A DNA stretch of 64,000 nt, from positions 2,192,850 through 2,256,849 of the forward strand of contig NZ_JACBZA010000001.1 of assembly GCF_013408535.1 (NCBI RefSeq), given 5' to 3'. Origin of the DNA: Actinopolymorpha cephalotaxi (GTDB taxonomy: Bacteria; Actinomycetota; Actinomycetes; Propionibacteriales; Actinopolymorphaceae). A model generated the notes under the pieces. The model saw only the letters and a list, made by a program, of their open reading frames with translations. It was not told the DNA's origin and searched no databases. Positions 1 through 8,209 of the stretch are shown piece after piece. The position numbers and the translations under genes are program-made. The stretch's first letter is position 1. Each line of letters begins with the position of its first letter.

Positions 1-279
1 GCGGACCCGGCCTACGCCGGGCGGCTGCACGACGCACACGGGGTCTGCCTCCGGCACGGCCTGGGCACCCGGCTTCCGGCGCCCTGGCAGCAGCTCCTGC
101 GGGCCCGGACCGGTCTGCTGTGCTACGAGCTCGACGAGGCAGAACGCAAGGCGGGCTGGGACGCGCGGTGGGAGATCCGCGGCGCCGAGATGGCCGTCTG
201 GCGGCGCGCACCGTACCTCCTGGACGGCCAGGTCCTCGGTCCGGCGGTCCCGGACGCCGACGGCTCCGCTCACGCGTAA
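1..279 (+). CDS. C-terminal part of an uncharacterised protein, cut by the window edge
   Basis: An open frame runs from base 1 to a TAA at 277-279 and gives the last 92 residues of a protein whose start lies outside the window. Visible are a CLRHGLG segment (Cys and His three apart), a run rich in Glu, Arg and Trp (YELDEAERKAGWD) and WRRAPYLLDG near the end. The layout (a Cys/His pair, then an E-R-K-x-x-W stretch, then a 'LLDG' tail) recalls actinobacterial DUF6062 proteins, but the match is from memory and too little is present to settle it. No function is assigned. The next gene is on the other strand and converges on it, with 32 bases between the stops. Confidence 0.6.
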   Translation, partial: ADPAYAGRLHDAHGVCLRHGLGTRLPAPWQQLLRARTGLLCYELDEAERKAGWDARWEIRGAEMAVWRRAPYLLDGQVLGPAVPDADGSAHA

Positions 280-311
280 GGACATACCGGTCGCCGGCGG
301 GAGTCGGCGGT

Positions 312-1070
312 TCAGTGCATCCCCTTCGTGGCGTGCACCCGGATGCGGCGGTAGTCGATCCACCAGTGGCCGTCGCGGTACAGGCTTCTGCGCATCGTCT
401 CCTCGAGACGGGTGAAGAACGAGTCCTGGTCGGGAACGTCGGCGATCAGGTCGGCACAGAACATCCGCACCCAGTTGACCAGGCCGTCCGGGCCCTCCAG
501 CGGCGTCGGACGGTCGAACAGCCAGGCGGCGTCCACCTGGAACCGTCCCGCCTCCTCCAACGTGGAGGTGTATTCGCCGATGGTCGGGAAGTAGAACCCG
601 TGGATGGCGATCGGCAGCCCGAGCTCCGACCGGACCCGCCAGATACCGCTCACGACCCGCTGGATGTTGCCCGAGCCGCCGAACTCGGTGACGAACCTGC
701 CGCCGTCGCGCAGCGCGTTGGAGATCGCCTCCGTCGCGCCGTAGCTGTCGTCCACCCAGTGCAGGGTGGCGTTGCTGAAGACGGCGTCGAACTCCCCGTG
801 ATAGCCGAGGCCGCAGACGTCGGCCACCTCGAACGGATGGTCGGGGTATTTCTCCCGTGCCCTGGCAACCATCTCCGGGCTGGCGTCGACCCCGATCGCG
901 TCCACGCCGCGGGCCCGCAGGGCGGCGACGTGGTCGCCGGTGCCCGAGCCGACGTCGAGGACGCGTTCGCCGGGCTGGGCGTCGAGCAAGTCCAGAGCGT
1001 CGCCACCCCGGGCGGCGACGAAGCCGTGCTTGCCGTCGTACAGGTCTGCGTTCCACTTCACTGCGGTCAT
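312..1070 (-). CDS. Class I SAM-dependent methyltransferase
   Basis: A 252-residue cytosolic methyltransferase. The SAM-binding motif I is VLDVGSGTGDHVAAL at about residues 38-52, followed by the acidic end of strand 2 (GVDASPEM) and motif FDAVFSNATLHWVDD, the signature of the Tam/UbiE-like class I fold. Overall it resembles trans-aconitate methyltransferase (Tam) relatives; the substrate cannot be told from sequence. It starts with ATG and has no Shine-Dalgarno; instead a TAGGTT -10 box sits so that transcription should begin at the start codon. An 18-bp perfect palindrome lies where the -35 region would be, so repression by a dimeric regulator is plausible. It is transcribed separately from the NUDIX gene upstream. 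Confidence 0.88.
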   Translation of the reverse strand: MTAVKWNADLYDGKHGFVAARGGDALDLLDAQPGERVLDVGSGTGDHVAALRARGVDAIGVDASPEMVARAREKYPDHPFEVADVCGLGYHGEFDAVFSNATLHWVDDSYGATEAISNALRDGGRFVTEFGGSGNIQRVVSGIWRVRSELGLPIAIHGFYFPTIGEYTSTLEEAGRFQVDAAWLFDRPTPLEGPDGLVNWVRMFCADLIADVPDQDSFFTRLEETMRRSLYRDGHWWIDYRRIRVHATKGMH

Positions 1071-1076
1071 GGGGGA

Positions 1077-1118
1077 AACCTACTCTCGAAAGTCCATCAT
1101 GCGAGATTCGAATCTCGC
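1077..1118 (-). promoter_or_regulatory. Leaderless promoter with 18-bp palindrome upstream of the methyltransferase gene
   Basis: On the minus strand TAGGTT (1077-1082) is followed by six bases and then the ATG at 1070, so the transcript should start at the ATG. A perfect palindrome, GCGAGATTCGAATCTCGC, occupies 1101-1118, overlapping the expected -35 position. It could be an operator. It also lies 27 bases past the NUDIX stop, so a weak terminator role is an alternative. Confidence 0.5.
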
Positions 1119-1144
1119 TATTCGGTCACGGCGATAGTCGGAGC

Positions 1145-1594
1145 TCAACGGCTCAGGCGGCGCAACGCGGGAATCGCCAAGCAGACCTGGCGATCGGCGT
1201 GGAGACTCGCCAGCGGGTGCCAGGCGACGGCTGTGATCACCTGGGCGTCCGCGGCGAGCTCGGGATCGAAGCCCGTCGTCGCGACCGCCGCGGGATCCAC
1301 CTTCACCAGAAAGCAGGTCTCCGCCGCCGGCGCGCTGCCGGGAGTTCGATGGCGCCGAACGTAGAGCAGCCCACCGACAGTCCCGACGAGCCCGGTTTCC
1401 TCGCGTACCTCACGGAGTACGGCCTCCTCGAGCGTCTCGCCGTCCTCGACCCCGCCGCCGGGCAGCGTCCAGTACGCGCGAGTGCTCTCGACGTGCCGGA
1501 CCATCAGCACCTTCGGTAGGGCCGGGTCGCGGAGGACCACCGCGCACACCCGTTCCCGCGCGGGTCCGGGATCCGGCAGTCCGTCGTCGGGCAC
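1145..1594 (-). CDS. NUDIX hydrolase
   Basis: A 149-residue NUDIX pyrophosphohydrolase. The Nudix box is present in full (G-x5-E-x7-REVREETGLVG, about residues 47-69), with the REVREE core that binds the divalent metal. Substrate is unknown; the family cleaves nucleoside diphosphates linked to other groups. The GTG start lies only ten bases after the stop of the crcB gene upstream, so it is probably the last gene of the fluoride-responsive crcB-DUF190-crcB operon. That linkage is the odd point: a nucleotide hydrolase in a fluoride-export operon could serve housekeeping of metabolites that build up when fluoride blocks phosphoryl-transfer enzymes, but this is inference. Confidence 0.88.
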   Translation of the reverse strand: MPDDGLPDPGPARERVCAVVLRDPALPKVLMVRHVESTRAYWTLPGGGVEDGETLEEAVLREVREETGLVGTVGGLLYVRRHRTPGSAPAAETCFLVKVDPAAVATTGFDPELAADAQVITAVAWHPLASLHADRQVCLAIPALRRLSR

Positions 1595-1604
1595 GGGCGA
1601 ACCC

Positions 1605-1985
1605 TCAGCCGGGCCAGACCAGGCCGCCGGCCGCGAAGCCGAGGAACGCCGCGCCCAGCCCGGCCAGCAGGTTGGCGCCGACGTTCGCGGCGGCCGGGAG
1701 GAACGCGCCGTCCTCGACCAGGCGCAGCGTCTCGAAACCGAACGTCGAGTAGGTCGTCAGCGCGCCGCAGAAGCCGGTGGCCACCAGGGCGTACGTGGTC
1801 GGGCCGAGGCCGTGCGCCGCGCTGCCCGCCGCGACCACGCCGAGCACCAGGCTGCCCACGACGTTGACCGTGAGCGTTCCCCAGGGGAAGGCGGCACCGT
1901 GGCGTTGCTGCACCAGCCGATCGAGGTGGTAGCGCAGGGGAGCGCCCACCATCCCGCCGGCCAGTACGGCGAGCACCACGCTCAT
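1605..1985 (-). CDS. crcB: CrcB/Fluc fluoride channel subunit (second of the pair)
   Basis: A 126-residue membrane protein with four predicted helices. The Fluc signatures are visible: [12 protein letters not shown] near the N terminus, [13 protein letters not shown] around residues 33-45 (the Asn is the conserved pore residue) and [12 protein letters not shown] at about 71-82 with the Phe/Ser/Thr fluoride track. Fluc channels are dual-topology dimers that let fluoride leave the cytoplasm. Its ATG overlaps the TGA of the DUF190 gene (ATGA), which fixes the start. Two crcB copies in one operon normally form a heterodimer, as seen in many Gram-positive bacteria. Confidence 0.92.
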   Translation of the reverse strand: MSVVLAVLAGGMVGAPLRYHLDRLVQQRHGAAFPWGTLTVNVVGSLVLGVVAAGSAAHGLGPTTYALVATGFCGALTTYSTFGFETLRLVEDGAFLPAAANVGANLLAGLGAAFLGFAAGGLVWPG

Positions 1986-2368
1986 GCGTCCGGCCCGTCC
2001 GGCCCGTCCGGCCCGTCCGAGGAGTCCTGTGCCGCGCGCCCGACGTACCGCACGACCTCGACGTCCTCGACGATCACCAGCCCTTCGGTGACCAGTTCGT
2101 CCAACTGGGGAAGGAACTCCTCGATCCGCTCCGCCGAGTCGACGACGACGATCGACAGGGGGAGGTCCTCGGACAGGCTGAGGAACCGCCCGGTGTGCAG
2201 GTGCCGGGACGCGCCGTACCCCTCGATGCCGCGGATCACGGTGGCGCCGGCGAGCCCGGCCTGCCTGGCCCGGTGGACGATCTCGGCGTAGACGGGCCTG
2301 TGGTGCCAGCGGTCGTCCTCGCCGACGAAGACGGTGAGCCGTTTGGCCGGCCCCTGGAGCGGGTTCAT
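1982..2368 (-). CDS. DUF190 protein of the fluoride-export operon
   Basis: A 128-residue small soluble protein of the DUF190 family, which is regularly found beside crcB. The family pattern is clear: [18 protein letters not shown] at the N terminus, a [16 protein letters not shown] core and [10 protein letters not shown] in the middle, giving a PII-like ferredoxin fold. PII-like proteins bind small ligands and often touch a membrane partner, so a regulator of the CrcB pair is a fair guess but not shown. It overlaps both crcB genes by four bases (ATGA), meaning translational coupling. The C terminus ends in a threefold GPD repeat encoded by a 9-bp tandem repeat (1988-2014). Confidence 0.88.
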   Translation of the reverse strand: MNPLQGPAKRLTVFVGEDDRWHHRPVYAEIVHRARQAGLAGATVIRGIEGYGASRHLHTGRFLSLSEDLPLSIVVVDSAERIEEFLPQLDELVTEGLVIVEDVEVVRYVGRAAQDSSDGPDGPDGPDA

Positions 2369-2877
2369 CGGGAGTCACCTCGCTGGTACGTGGTTTCGGG
2401 GACGGGCTGTCCGGCGCGGGACCGCCGCGGATACGCACGGACGGCGAGCCGGGTCAGGTGGGCGCCGAACCACACCGCGACCAGGGCGGCGGCGACCGTG
2501 CCGAACAGGTAGAGGAGCCCGGTGGCCGTCTGCCCGGCGGCCAGCAGCGCACGCGTCTGCACGGCGTACGTCGAGAACGTCGTGAAGCCCCCCAGGATGC
2601 CGATGCCGAGGAACGGCCGCCACAACCGGTGCGCCACCCACACCTCGAGCAGCAGCGTCATCAGCACGCCGATCAGGGCGCAGCCGATGACGTTGACGAG
2701 GAGCGTTCCCCACGGAAAGGCCCCGGAGCCGTCCGGGACCGCCACGGTGAGGCCGTATCTGGCGAGGGCGCCGAGGGCGCCGCCCGCGGCGATCACCGCG
2801 GTGGTGCCGGGATGTCCGGTCCTGGTGTGGGTGGTGCGGGTGTGGGTGGTGCGGGTGTGGGTGGTGCGCCTGACCAT
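2365..2877 (-). CDS. crcB: CrcB/Fluc fluoride channel subunit (first of the pair)
   Basis: A 170-residue channel protein: [24 protein letters not shown] and GGFTTFSTY are the conserved Fluc motifs, with four hydrophobic helices. I chose the ATG at 2877 because GGGAGGA lies just before it and because the longer reading frame would run back through the riboswitch. The first 22 residues hold three HTRTT-type repeats (His/Arg/Thr rich) encoded by a 15-bp tandem repeat, unusual for this family and possibly a cytoplasmic tail. It is the first gene of the operon and its TGA overlaps the DUF190 start. Confidence 0.9.
   Translation of the reverse strand: MVRRTTHTRTTHTRTTHTRTGHPGTTAVIAAGGALGALARYGLTVAVPDGSGAFPWGTLLVNVIGCALIGVLMTLLLEVWVAHRLWRPFLGIGILGGFTTFSTYAVQTRALLAAGQTATGLLYLFGTVAAALVAVWFGAHLTRLAVRAYPRRSRAGQPVPETTYQRGDSR
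2824..2869. repeat. Three copies of a 15-bp tandem repeat inside crcB
   Basis: The unit gtgtgggtggtgcgg occurs three times in tandem and encodes the HTRTT repeats at the N terminus of the upstream CrcB. The copies are nearly identical, which points to recent slippage. Confidence 0.85.
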
Positions 2878-2907
2878 AGTTCCTCCCATTGCGCGCGGAT
2901 ACTGCGC

Positions 2908-2965
2908 AACAGGGACCGTTGGCGGCGCCGATGCCGCGGTTTGTGCCGGCGAGCCCCACCGCCGG
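2908..2965 (-). ncRNA. Fluoride riboswitch (crcB motif)
   Basis: Read on the minus strand, GGCGGUGGGGCUCGCC (2963-2948) closely follows the 5' half of known fluoride aptamers, then CAAACCGC, then after a short stem CCAACGGUCCCU (2922-2911). GGGGCU can pair with GGUCCC, the long-range P1-like pairing of the motif, and GGC/GCC closes the first hairpin. It sits 30-90 bases upstream of crcB, where this riboswitch class usually lies. Just downstream TTGCGC (2909-2904) can pair with GCGCAA (2893-2888) next to the Shine-Dalgarno, offering an expression platform. The family match is from memory; a covariance search would settle it. Confidence 0.75.
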
Positions 2966-3014
2966 TGAACCGGCATTCAGGATAGGGCACGCCGGTCACC
3001 GCCGGGTCGGCAGC

Positions 3015-3061
3015 GGAGCCGGTGAGCCGGCCCTGCGTCAGGCGACCGGCTCACCGGCTCC
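3015..3061 (-). terminator. Intrinsic terminator after the secreted-protein gene
   Basis: Two perfect 16-base inverted arms (3015-3030 and 3046-3061, arm GGAGCCGGTGAGCCGG) with a 15-base loop lie 12 bases beyond the stop of the gene at 3074. There is no U tract, as is usual in actinobacteria. It separates that gene from the fluoride operon. Confidence 0.7.
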
Positions 3062-3073
3062 GGAGTCGGGCAG

Positions 3074-4567
3074 TCACCGGCTCCAGAGCACCGCCGACGG
3101 CTGCCCTGCGGTCAGCGCCACGTCACCCGACCAGGACACGAACGACGGCTGGGGGAGGTAGTCCTGCCCCAGCAGGAAGCCGCGCTCGATGCCGGTGACG
3201 TGGACCGTGGCACCGGAGTCGGTGCCGACCACGACGCGGTGGGCGGTGATCTCGGCGATGTCGTCCTGGGTCGTACCGGCCGGCAGCTCCACCGTGGTCG
3301 CGGCCGGGTCGTCGCGCTGCAGGGACCAGCTCGGCTCCTCGTGGTGGGACAGGTAGACCGTGTCACCGGACTTCAGGCGTACGCCCAGCGCGACGCCCAC
3401 CCAGGACGAGCCGGAGTTGGGTCCGTCGGTGGACTTCTTCACCACCGCGTACAGGTAGTTGCGCTGGTCGCTGACCTCGGGGGTGGACGGCGTGCCGGCC
3501 GCGGGCGCCTCGATCTTGCCCTCGCGGATCATCTCCTTGGCCATCACGAGGTACGTCCAGGGGTTGGCGTCCATGACCGCCTCGCGGGCCTTGCCGGCCG
3601 GCCGGGTCCGCAGCGCCGACGGGAAGAACCGCATCGGGTTGTCCACCACGTCACAGACGTTGTTGTTGGAGGTGCACGTCTGCAGCTGCGGGTGGTCGCC
3701 CTGGTAGCTGCCCTGGAAGTGCAGCGTCTGGTGGTTCGGCGCCTGGTAGGTGTCGCTGCCCGGCACCCGCTCACCGTGCTCGTCCAGCTCGACCGCGTAG
3801 ATCCACTCGATGTCGGTCGTCCGCCCCCAGCGGGCCATCAGCGCCGGGGTGTTGGTGCCGCCGTCCTCGTTGCTCCAGATGATCGAGTACGTCAGCCGGG
3901 TGTGTCCGGGTGCGGAGGCCGACGCGGACTCGTGCCAGGCGATCAGCGGGGTGTCGGTGGTGGCGTTCTGGTTCGCGTCGCCGTACGCCGCGAGGTCGCG
4001 GCCGTGCAGGATCGGCGCGAACCGCAGGGCCGGGTAGTCCGCGTCGGCGCTGCCGCGCACGTCGAGGGCGAAGCGGGACACCTCGACCCGTTGCGCGACG
4101 GGCGCCGACCGCTCGCCGGCGAACCTCAGCTCGACGATGTGCGGGCCGCGGTTCAGGTGGCCGAGGGCGAGCTGCTGCGCGACCGGTGCGTCGCCGGTGA
4201 CCACGACGTCGGTCTCGTACGTCCGGTCGACGTACACCGACAGCACGGCCGACTCCTTGCCGCGTACGGCCCAGTCGGTGCCCGGCGCGGCGACGGTCAG
4301 GTCCAGCAGGGCCTCCCCGGAGGTGGCCGCCCGGACGGGGACCCGCACCGGCTGCCCGTCCCGGCGTACCGCGAAGGACGACGGCTGGCGGTCCCCGGTC
4401 GCGGTCGCGGCCGTGCCGGACGAGATCCCGCCGGACGGGCCGGACGGGCCGGACGAGGCCGGGGCCGGGGCCGTCAGCGCACCGGCCGGTGCGGCGAGGC
4501 AGGTGAGGGCGGCGAGGGACGCTGCTCCCACCGCCGCGGTGAGGGCACCGGAACGACGAACACGCAT
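3074..4567 (-). CDS. Secreted protein of unknown function
   Basis: A 497-residue protein with a clear Sec signal peptide: basic MRVRRSG, a hydrophobic stretch to about residue 30 and an ALTAPA-type cleavage region. The ATG at 4567 is preceded by TTGGAGGAAG, which decides the start over longer frames. A short GPSGPSGG linker follows the signal. The mature part has many aromatic and Asp/Asn positions, a single Cys pair (TCTSNNNVCD) and a middle segment about a 'trade' of short loops (DGGTNTPALMARWGRTTDIEW). I recognise no catalytic motif. The two-part layout (a beta-rich N-terminal half, then a conserved-looking half with WHESASASA and YLSHHEEPSW) suggests an extracellular binding or enzyme domain, not assignable here. 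It is a single gene with its own terminator. Confidence 0.8.
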   Translation of the reverse strand: MRVRRSGALTAAVGAASLAALTCLAAPAGALTAPAPASSGPSGPSGGISSGTAATATGDRQPSSFAVRRDGQPVRVPVRAATSGEALLDLTVAAPGTDWAVRGKESAVLSVYVDRTYETDVVVTGDAPVAQQLALGHLNRGPHIVELRFAGERSAPVAQRVEVSRFALDVRGSADADYPALRFAPILHGRDLAAYGDANQNATTDTPLIAWHESASASAPGHTRLTYSIIWSNEDGGTNTPALMARWGRTTDIEWIYAVELDEHGERVPGSDTYQAPNHQTLHFQGSYQGDHPQLQTCTSNNNVCDVVDNPMRFFPSALRTRPAGKAREAVMDANPWTYLVMAKEMIREGKIEAPAAGTPSTPEVSDQRNYLYAVVKKSTDGPNSGSSWVGVALGVRLKSGDTVYLSHHEEPSWSLQRDDPAATTVELPAGTTQDDIAEITAHRVVVGTDSGATVHVTGIERGFLLGQDYLPQPSFVSWSGDVALTAGQPSAVLWSR

Positions 4568-4928
4568 CTGCTTCCTCCAAGAAGGGTTCGAGCCCGGGTT
4601 CACGCCCGGGCCGATGGCGGGTCGATGCCGAGATCGGGCGAGGGTCACCAGCTTCGTGGGAATCCTTCGGCGGGGACAGCAGACGCGGGACGAACTTCTG
4701 GCCAACTCCGGTTGCCTCACCGTCACGCTCGGTCCCGACCGAGCGGGCCCCGGACGGAGCGCCCCTGGACGGAGCGCCTCTGGCCGAGCGCCCCGGACGG
4801 AGTGGCCGCGGAGCGAGCGTCACCGGGACCGAGAGCCGCGAACGCTCGCGGCCTAGGTCGGGAGGCGGACAGAGATCGGACCTATTTCCGATGGGCTCTG
4901 GGGGTGGCGCCGGATACCGTGGCTCATC
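4568..4928. other. Divergent intergenic region with a 5' hairpin and a dyad
   Basis: No gene is seen in these 361 bases. A GCCCGGG/CCCGGGC hairpin (4592-4611) lies in the leader of the minus-strand secreted-protein gene. An imperfect dyad, ATCGG (4875-4879) and CCGAT (4888-4892), flanked by AGAG (4871-4874) and CTCT (4896-4899), lies just before the MFS gene and could be an operator. Near 4751-4790 there are two similar 16-base copies containing 'ggacggagcgcc'. Confidence 0.5.
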
Positions 4929-6359
4929 GTGAGTGCATCCAGGACCCCGGCCGCAGCCGTCCCCCAGACCCCCGACGACCAGACCCCCGCCACGGCGAAG
5001 GACAGCATCCTCCGTCCGCCCTACCGCGCACTCACGATCGGCATCGTCTCCCTGGTCCTGCTGGTCGCGTTCGAGGGGATGGCGGTCGGCACCGCCATGC
5101 CGGTGGCGGTCAAGGACCTGAACGGCCTGGAGTTCTACGCCTGGGGGTTCTCCGGCTTCATGACGGCCAGCATGTTCGCCACGGTGCTGTCCGGCGAGCT
5201 GTGTGACCGCCTCGGCCCACGCTTTCCCTTCGTCGTGGGCACGGTGCTGTTCGGCGTCGGCCTCCTGGTGGGGGGAGCGGCACCCACCATGGCGCTGTTC
5301 GTCCTCGGGCGGATGATCCAGGGACTCGGCGGCGGCGCGGTCGTCGTCACCCTCTATGTCATCGTCGGCCGCGCGTTCCCCGAGCAGTTGCGCCCTCGGG
5401 TCTTCGCCGCCATCTCCAGCGCCTGGGTGCTGCCCTCGGTGGTCGGGCCGGTGATCGCGGGCACGGTCACCGAGCACTTCACCTGGCGGCTGGTGTTCCT
5501 CGGCCTGGTGCCGCTGACGATTCTCCCGCTCGCCCTGGTGATCCCCAGCCTGCGTGGGCTGCCGACGGTCGAGCCGTCGGCCGCACGGTCGGGCCGCAAG
5601 CGGCGCGCGCTGGGTGCCGCGGTAGGCATCGGCCTGTTGCAGTACGCCGGTCAGGAGCGCACCTGGTGGAGCCTCCTCCTGGTCGTGGCCGGCGTCACGG
5701 CCCTGGTGCTGAGCCTGCCGAGACTGCTTCCGCCGGGAACGCTGCGGTTCGCCCGCGGCCTGCCCGCGGTGGTGGGCATGCGCGGCATCTTCGCCGGTGC
5801 CTTCTTCGGCGCGCAGTCGTTCGTTCCCCTGATGCTCATCGAACACCGCGGCCTGTCGGCCACCCTTGCCGGCCTCACGCTCACGGTCGGGTCGTTCGGC
5901 TGGACCGCGGGCTCGTGGTGGCAGAGCCGGCCGTCACTGCGCACCACCCGGCCACGCCTGGTGCAGAACGGCGCGGTGTTCCTCACCCTGGGGATCGGGG
6001 TGTGGCTGCTCACCGTGTTGCCGGTCGTCCCGGCATGGCTGGCCGCACTCGGCTGTGTGCTCGGTGGTCTCGGCATGGGGCTGGCCACGGCCAGCCTTTC
6101 GGTGCTGCTGCTCGGCTGCTCCCGGCCGGAAGAACACGGCGCCGCCGGTGCGGCCGCACAGGTCTCCGACTCGTTCGGGAGCGTCGCGCTGGTCGGACTC
6201 GGCGGTGTCATCTTCGCCGGCCTGCACGGACAGGCGTCAGCAGGAGTGGTCTACAGCAGCATCTATCTCGTCATGATCCTGGTCGCGGCGGCGGGGATCG
6301 TGTTGGGGCGACGGGTACGTGCGGACGCGAACACCGGCCCCGCGACGGTCGGCGACTGA
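4929..6359 (+). CDS. MFS transporter
   Basis: A 476-residue integral membrane protein of the major facilitator superfamily, with about 12-14 hydrophobic segments. After a 30-residue cytoplasmic head come LVAFEGMAVGTAMPVAVKDL (TM1, with the antiporter-like 'TAMP' feature of drug exporters), GELCDRLGPRFPF (motif A, loop 2-3), RMIQGLGGGAVVV (motif B) and a motif C-like SAWVLPSVVGPVIAG in TM5. Motif C marks proton antiporters, so export of a small molecule is likely; the substrate is unknown. The GTG start has no good Shine-Dalgarno; a TACCGT hexamer lies 14 bases upstream. It stands alone, divergent from the secreted-protein gene. Confidence 0.88.
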   Translation: MSASRTPAAAVPQTPDDQTPATAKDSILRPPYRALTIGIVSLVLLVAFEGMAVGTAMPVAVKDLNGLEFYAWGFSGFMTASMFATVLSGELCDRLGPRFPFVVGTVLFGVGLLVGGAAPTMALFVLGRMIQGLGGGAVVVTLYVIVGRAFPEQLRPRVFAAISSAWVLPSVVGPVIAGTVTEHFTWRLVFLGLVPLTILPLALVIPSLRGLPTVEPSAARSGRKRRALGAAVGIGLLQYAGQERTWWSLLLVVAGVTALVLSLPRLLPPGTLRFARGLPAVVGMRGIFAGAFFGAQSFVPLMLIEHRGLSATLAGLTLTVGSFGWTAGSWWQSRPSLRTTRPRLVQNGAVFLTLGIGVWLLTVLPVVPAWLAALGCVLGGLGMGLATASLSVLLLGCSRPEEHGAAGAAAQVSDSFGSVALVGLGGVIFAGLHGQASAGVVYSSIYLVMILVAAAGIVLGRRVRADANTGPATVGD

Positions 6360-6526
6360 GCCCCACGGCCGGCGGCCACCGGCGGAAACTGTCCCACCGT
6401 CGGCTTCGGTCGAACTCTTCGGCGGGCGGTCGTCCGCTGAAACTGTGAACCACCCCCCTCCGGATGACGAGTAGGGCTGTCAGCCCCGGACGCCCGTGCG
6501 ATCGTGGGAGTTCCGGGGGGTTGCCG

Positions 6527-8209
6527 ATGAGGCTGAAAACGGCGGTGCAGTTGGCCGCGGCGGCTATCGCGGTGTCCCTGATCCCGGCTGCCTCCAGCCA
6601 GCCGTACAACAGTTTCGCCGCCGCCGAGGGCAGCCAGTCGGCGGCCAACGGTCAACGAACGGCGATCACCACCGTCGAGCCGCCAGGGAGTTCCACGGCA
6701 GCGCCCCCGCCGTCGGAGTTCGGCATCCCGGGGGTGGTGCTGCAGGCGTACCGCGCGGCCGCCGTGCGGCTCGCCGGGGCGGCGCCGGGGTGCCGGCTGA
6801 CCTGGCAGATGCTGGCCGGCGTCGGCAAGGTGGAGACCGACCACGCCCGCAACGGCGCGGTCGACAGCGCGGGTACGACACTGCGGCCGATCCTCGGCCC
6901 GGTGCTGAACGGCCGCAACTACGTCGCGGTCGCCGACACGGACCGCGGCCGGCTGGACGGCAACGTCATCTGGGACCGCGCGGTCGGCCCGATGCAGTTC
7001 ATCCCGGCGTCGTGGTCGCGGTACCGCGCCGACGGGAACGGCGACGGCGTGTTCGACATCAACAACGTGTACGACGCGTCGCTGGCCACCGGCAACTACC
7101 TCTGCACCGGCCGGCGGGACCTGTCCAACCGAATGGAGCTGGCCACCGCGCTCTACAGCTACAACAACTCCACGCAGTACGTCCAGAAGGTCCTGTCCTG
7201 GATCGACGCGTACACGGCCGGCCGGTCGGCACCGCTGCCCGGCACCGACCAGAGCCCGCTGGCCGGTGCGCAGCTGCCGGCGCCCACGTCGGCGCCCGTT
7301 CCCGATCCCACGCCCGCGCCCACCTCGACGGCGCCGGCACCTGTTCCCGTCGTTCCGGGCCAGCTGCCCGGGCCGGCGCCCACCGCCGCCCCCACGACGG
7401 CGCCGGGCCAGACGTATCCCTATCCGTATCCCTACGGGTATCCGAACTATCCGGCTTACCCGGGCTATCCGGCCTATCCCGGCAGCCCGTATCCGTACCC
7501 CTACCCGTATCCATACCCCCCGGTGCCCGGCCAGACGTATCCGCCGGCACCCGGGCAGCCGGGCCAGCCGACGGTGCCCGCGCCCGCCCCGACCGTGCCG
7601 GCGCCCGCCCCCACCTCGACGGCGAATCCACGCCCGACCGCCACGTCGGATCCGCCGTCCACCCCTCGCCCCACTGCCACCGCGACCAGACGGCCTACTG
7701 CCAAGCCCACCGCGACCGCGAGGCCGAGCCCGCGGCCGACCGCGCGACCGAGCCGAACCCCCAGCCGAGCACCGAGCGCCACGCCGCGACCGACCGCAAA
7801 GCCCAAGCCGAAGCCGACCGCGACCACGAAGCCCAAGCCGACCCCGAAGCCGACCGCGACCTCGAAGCCGACCGCGACCCCGAGACCGAGCCGCCGGCCG
7901 ACGCACACCCCGTCACCGACTCCGACGCATTCGGCCAGCCCGACACCGGTCCCGACGCCGGCACCCAGCTGTGCGCCGGACGGAAGTCCCACCCCGACCC
8001 CGACTGTCTCCCGGAACACCGCATCGCCCTCGCCGACAGCGACACCACGACCGACCCGACGACCGACTCCGCGACCGACCCCGCGTCCCACCGCCACGCC
8101 CGGTCCCGCGCACCCGACCGCGACGCCGAGATCGACCCCGAAGCCGACGCCGAAACCGACCCCGACGCGTGCCTGTCCGGTCAGGGAGTCCGCGCGCGGA
8201 CCTCGTTGA
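6527..8209 (+). CDS. Secreted lytic murein transglycosylase with long Pro/Thr repeat tail
   Basis: A 560-residue exported protein. A signal peptide (MRLKTAVQLAAAAIAVSLIP) precedes an SLT/MltB-type transglycosylase domain at about residues 65-235, with the catalytic Glu in GVGKVETDHA (E103), then AVGPMQFIPASW and a DGNGDGVFD calcium-type loop. The enzyme cleaves peptidoglycan glycan strands. The remaining ~325 residues are low complexity: first YPYPYP/AYPGYP repeats, then long PTATxxPT and KPKPT runs, like a wall-spanning stalk. The ATG at 6527 follows GGGGGG. The last 29 bases overlap the convergent gene on the other strand, so the tail may have grown into its neighbour. Confidence 0.85.
   Translation: MRLKTAVQLAAAAIAVSLIPAASSQPYNSFAAAEGSQSAANGQRTAITTVEPPGSSTAAPPPSEFGIPGVVLQAYRAAAVRLAGAAPGCRLTWQMLAGVGKVETDHARNGAVDSAGTTLRPILGPVLNGRNYVAVADTDRGRLDGNVIWDRAVGPMQFIPASWSRYRADGNGDGVFDINNVYDASLATGNYLCTGRRDLSNRMELATALYSYNNSTQYVQKVLSWIDAYTAGRSAPLPGTDQSPLAGAQLPAPTSAPVPDPTPAPTSTAPAPVPVVPGQLPGPAPTAAPTTAPGQTYPYPYPYGYPNYPAYPGYPAYPGSPYPYPYPYPYPPVPGQTYPPAPGQPGQPTVPAPAPTVPAPAPTSTANPRPTATSDPPSTPRPTATATRRPTAKPTATARPSPRPTARPSRTPSRAPSATPRPTAKPKPKPTATTKPKPTPKPTATSKPTATPRPSRRPTHTPSPTPTHSASPTPVPTPAPSCAPDGSPTPTPTVSRNTASPSPTATPRPTRRPTPRPTPRPTATPGPAHPTATPRSTPKPTPKPTPTRACPVRESARGPR

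Noticed and set aside
2824-2869. 15-bp repeat as a regulator iteron
   Set aside because: It lies inside the crcB coding region and is explained as HTRTT codons.
3200-5206. 668-codon plus-strand frame opposite the secreted-protein gene
   Set aside because: Composition is typical of antisense frames in GC-rich DNA, and the minus strand has a signal peptide, Shine-Dalgarno and codon bias.
7420-8160. Repeats in the transglycosylase gene as a possible CRISPR or satellite
   Set aside because: They are in-frame YP and PT codons without spacers of constant length.
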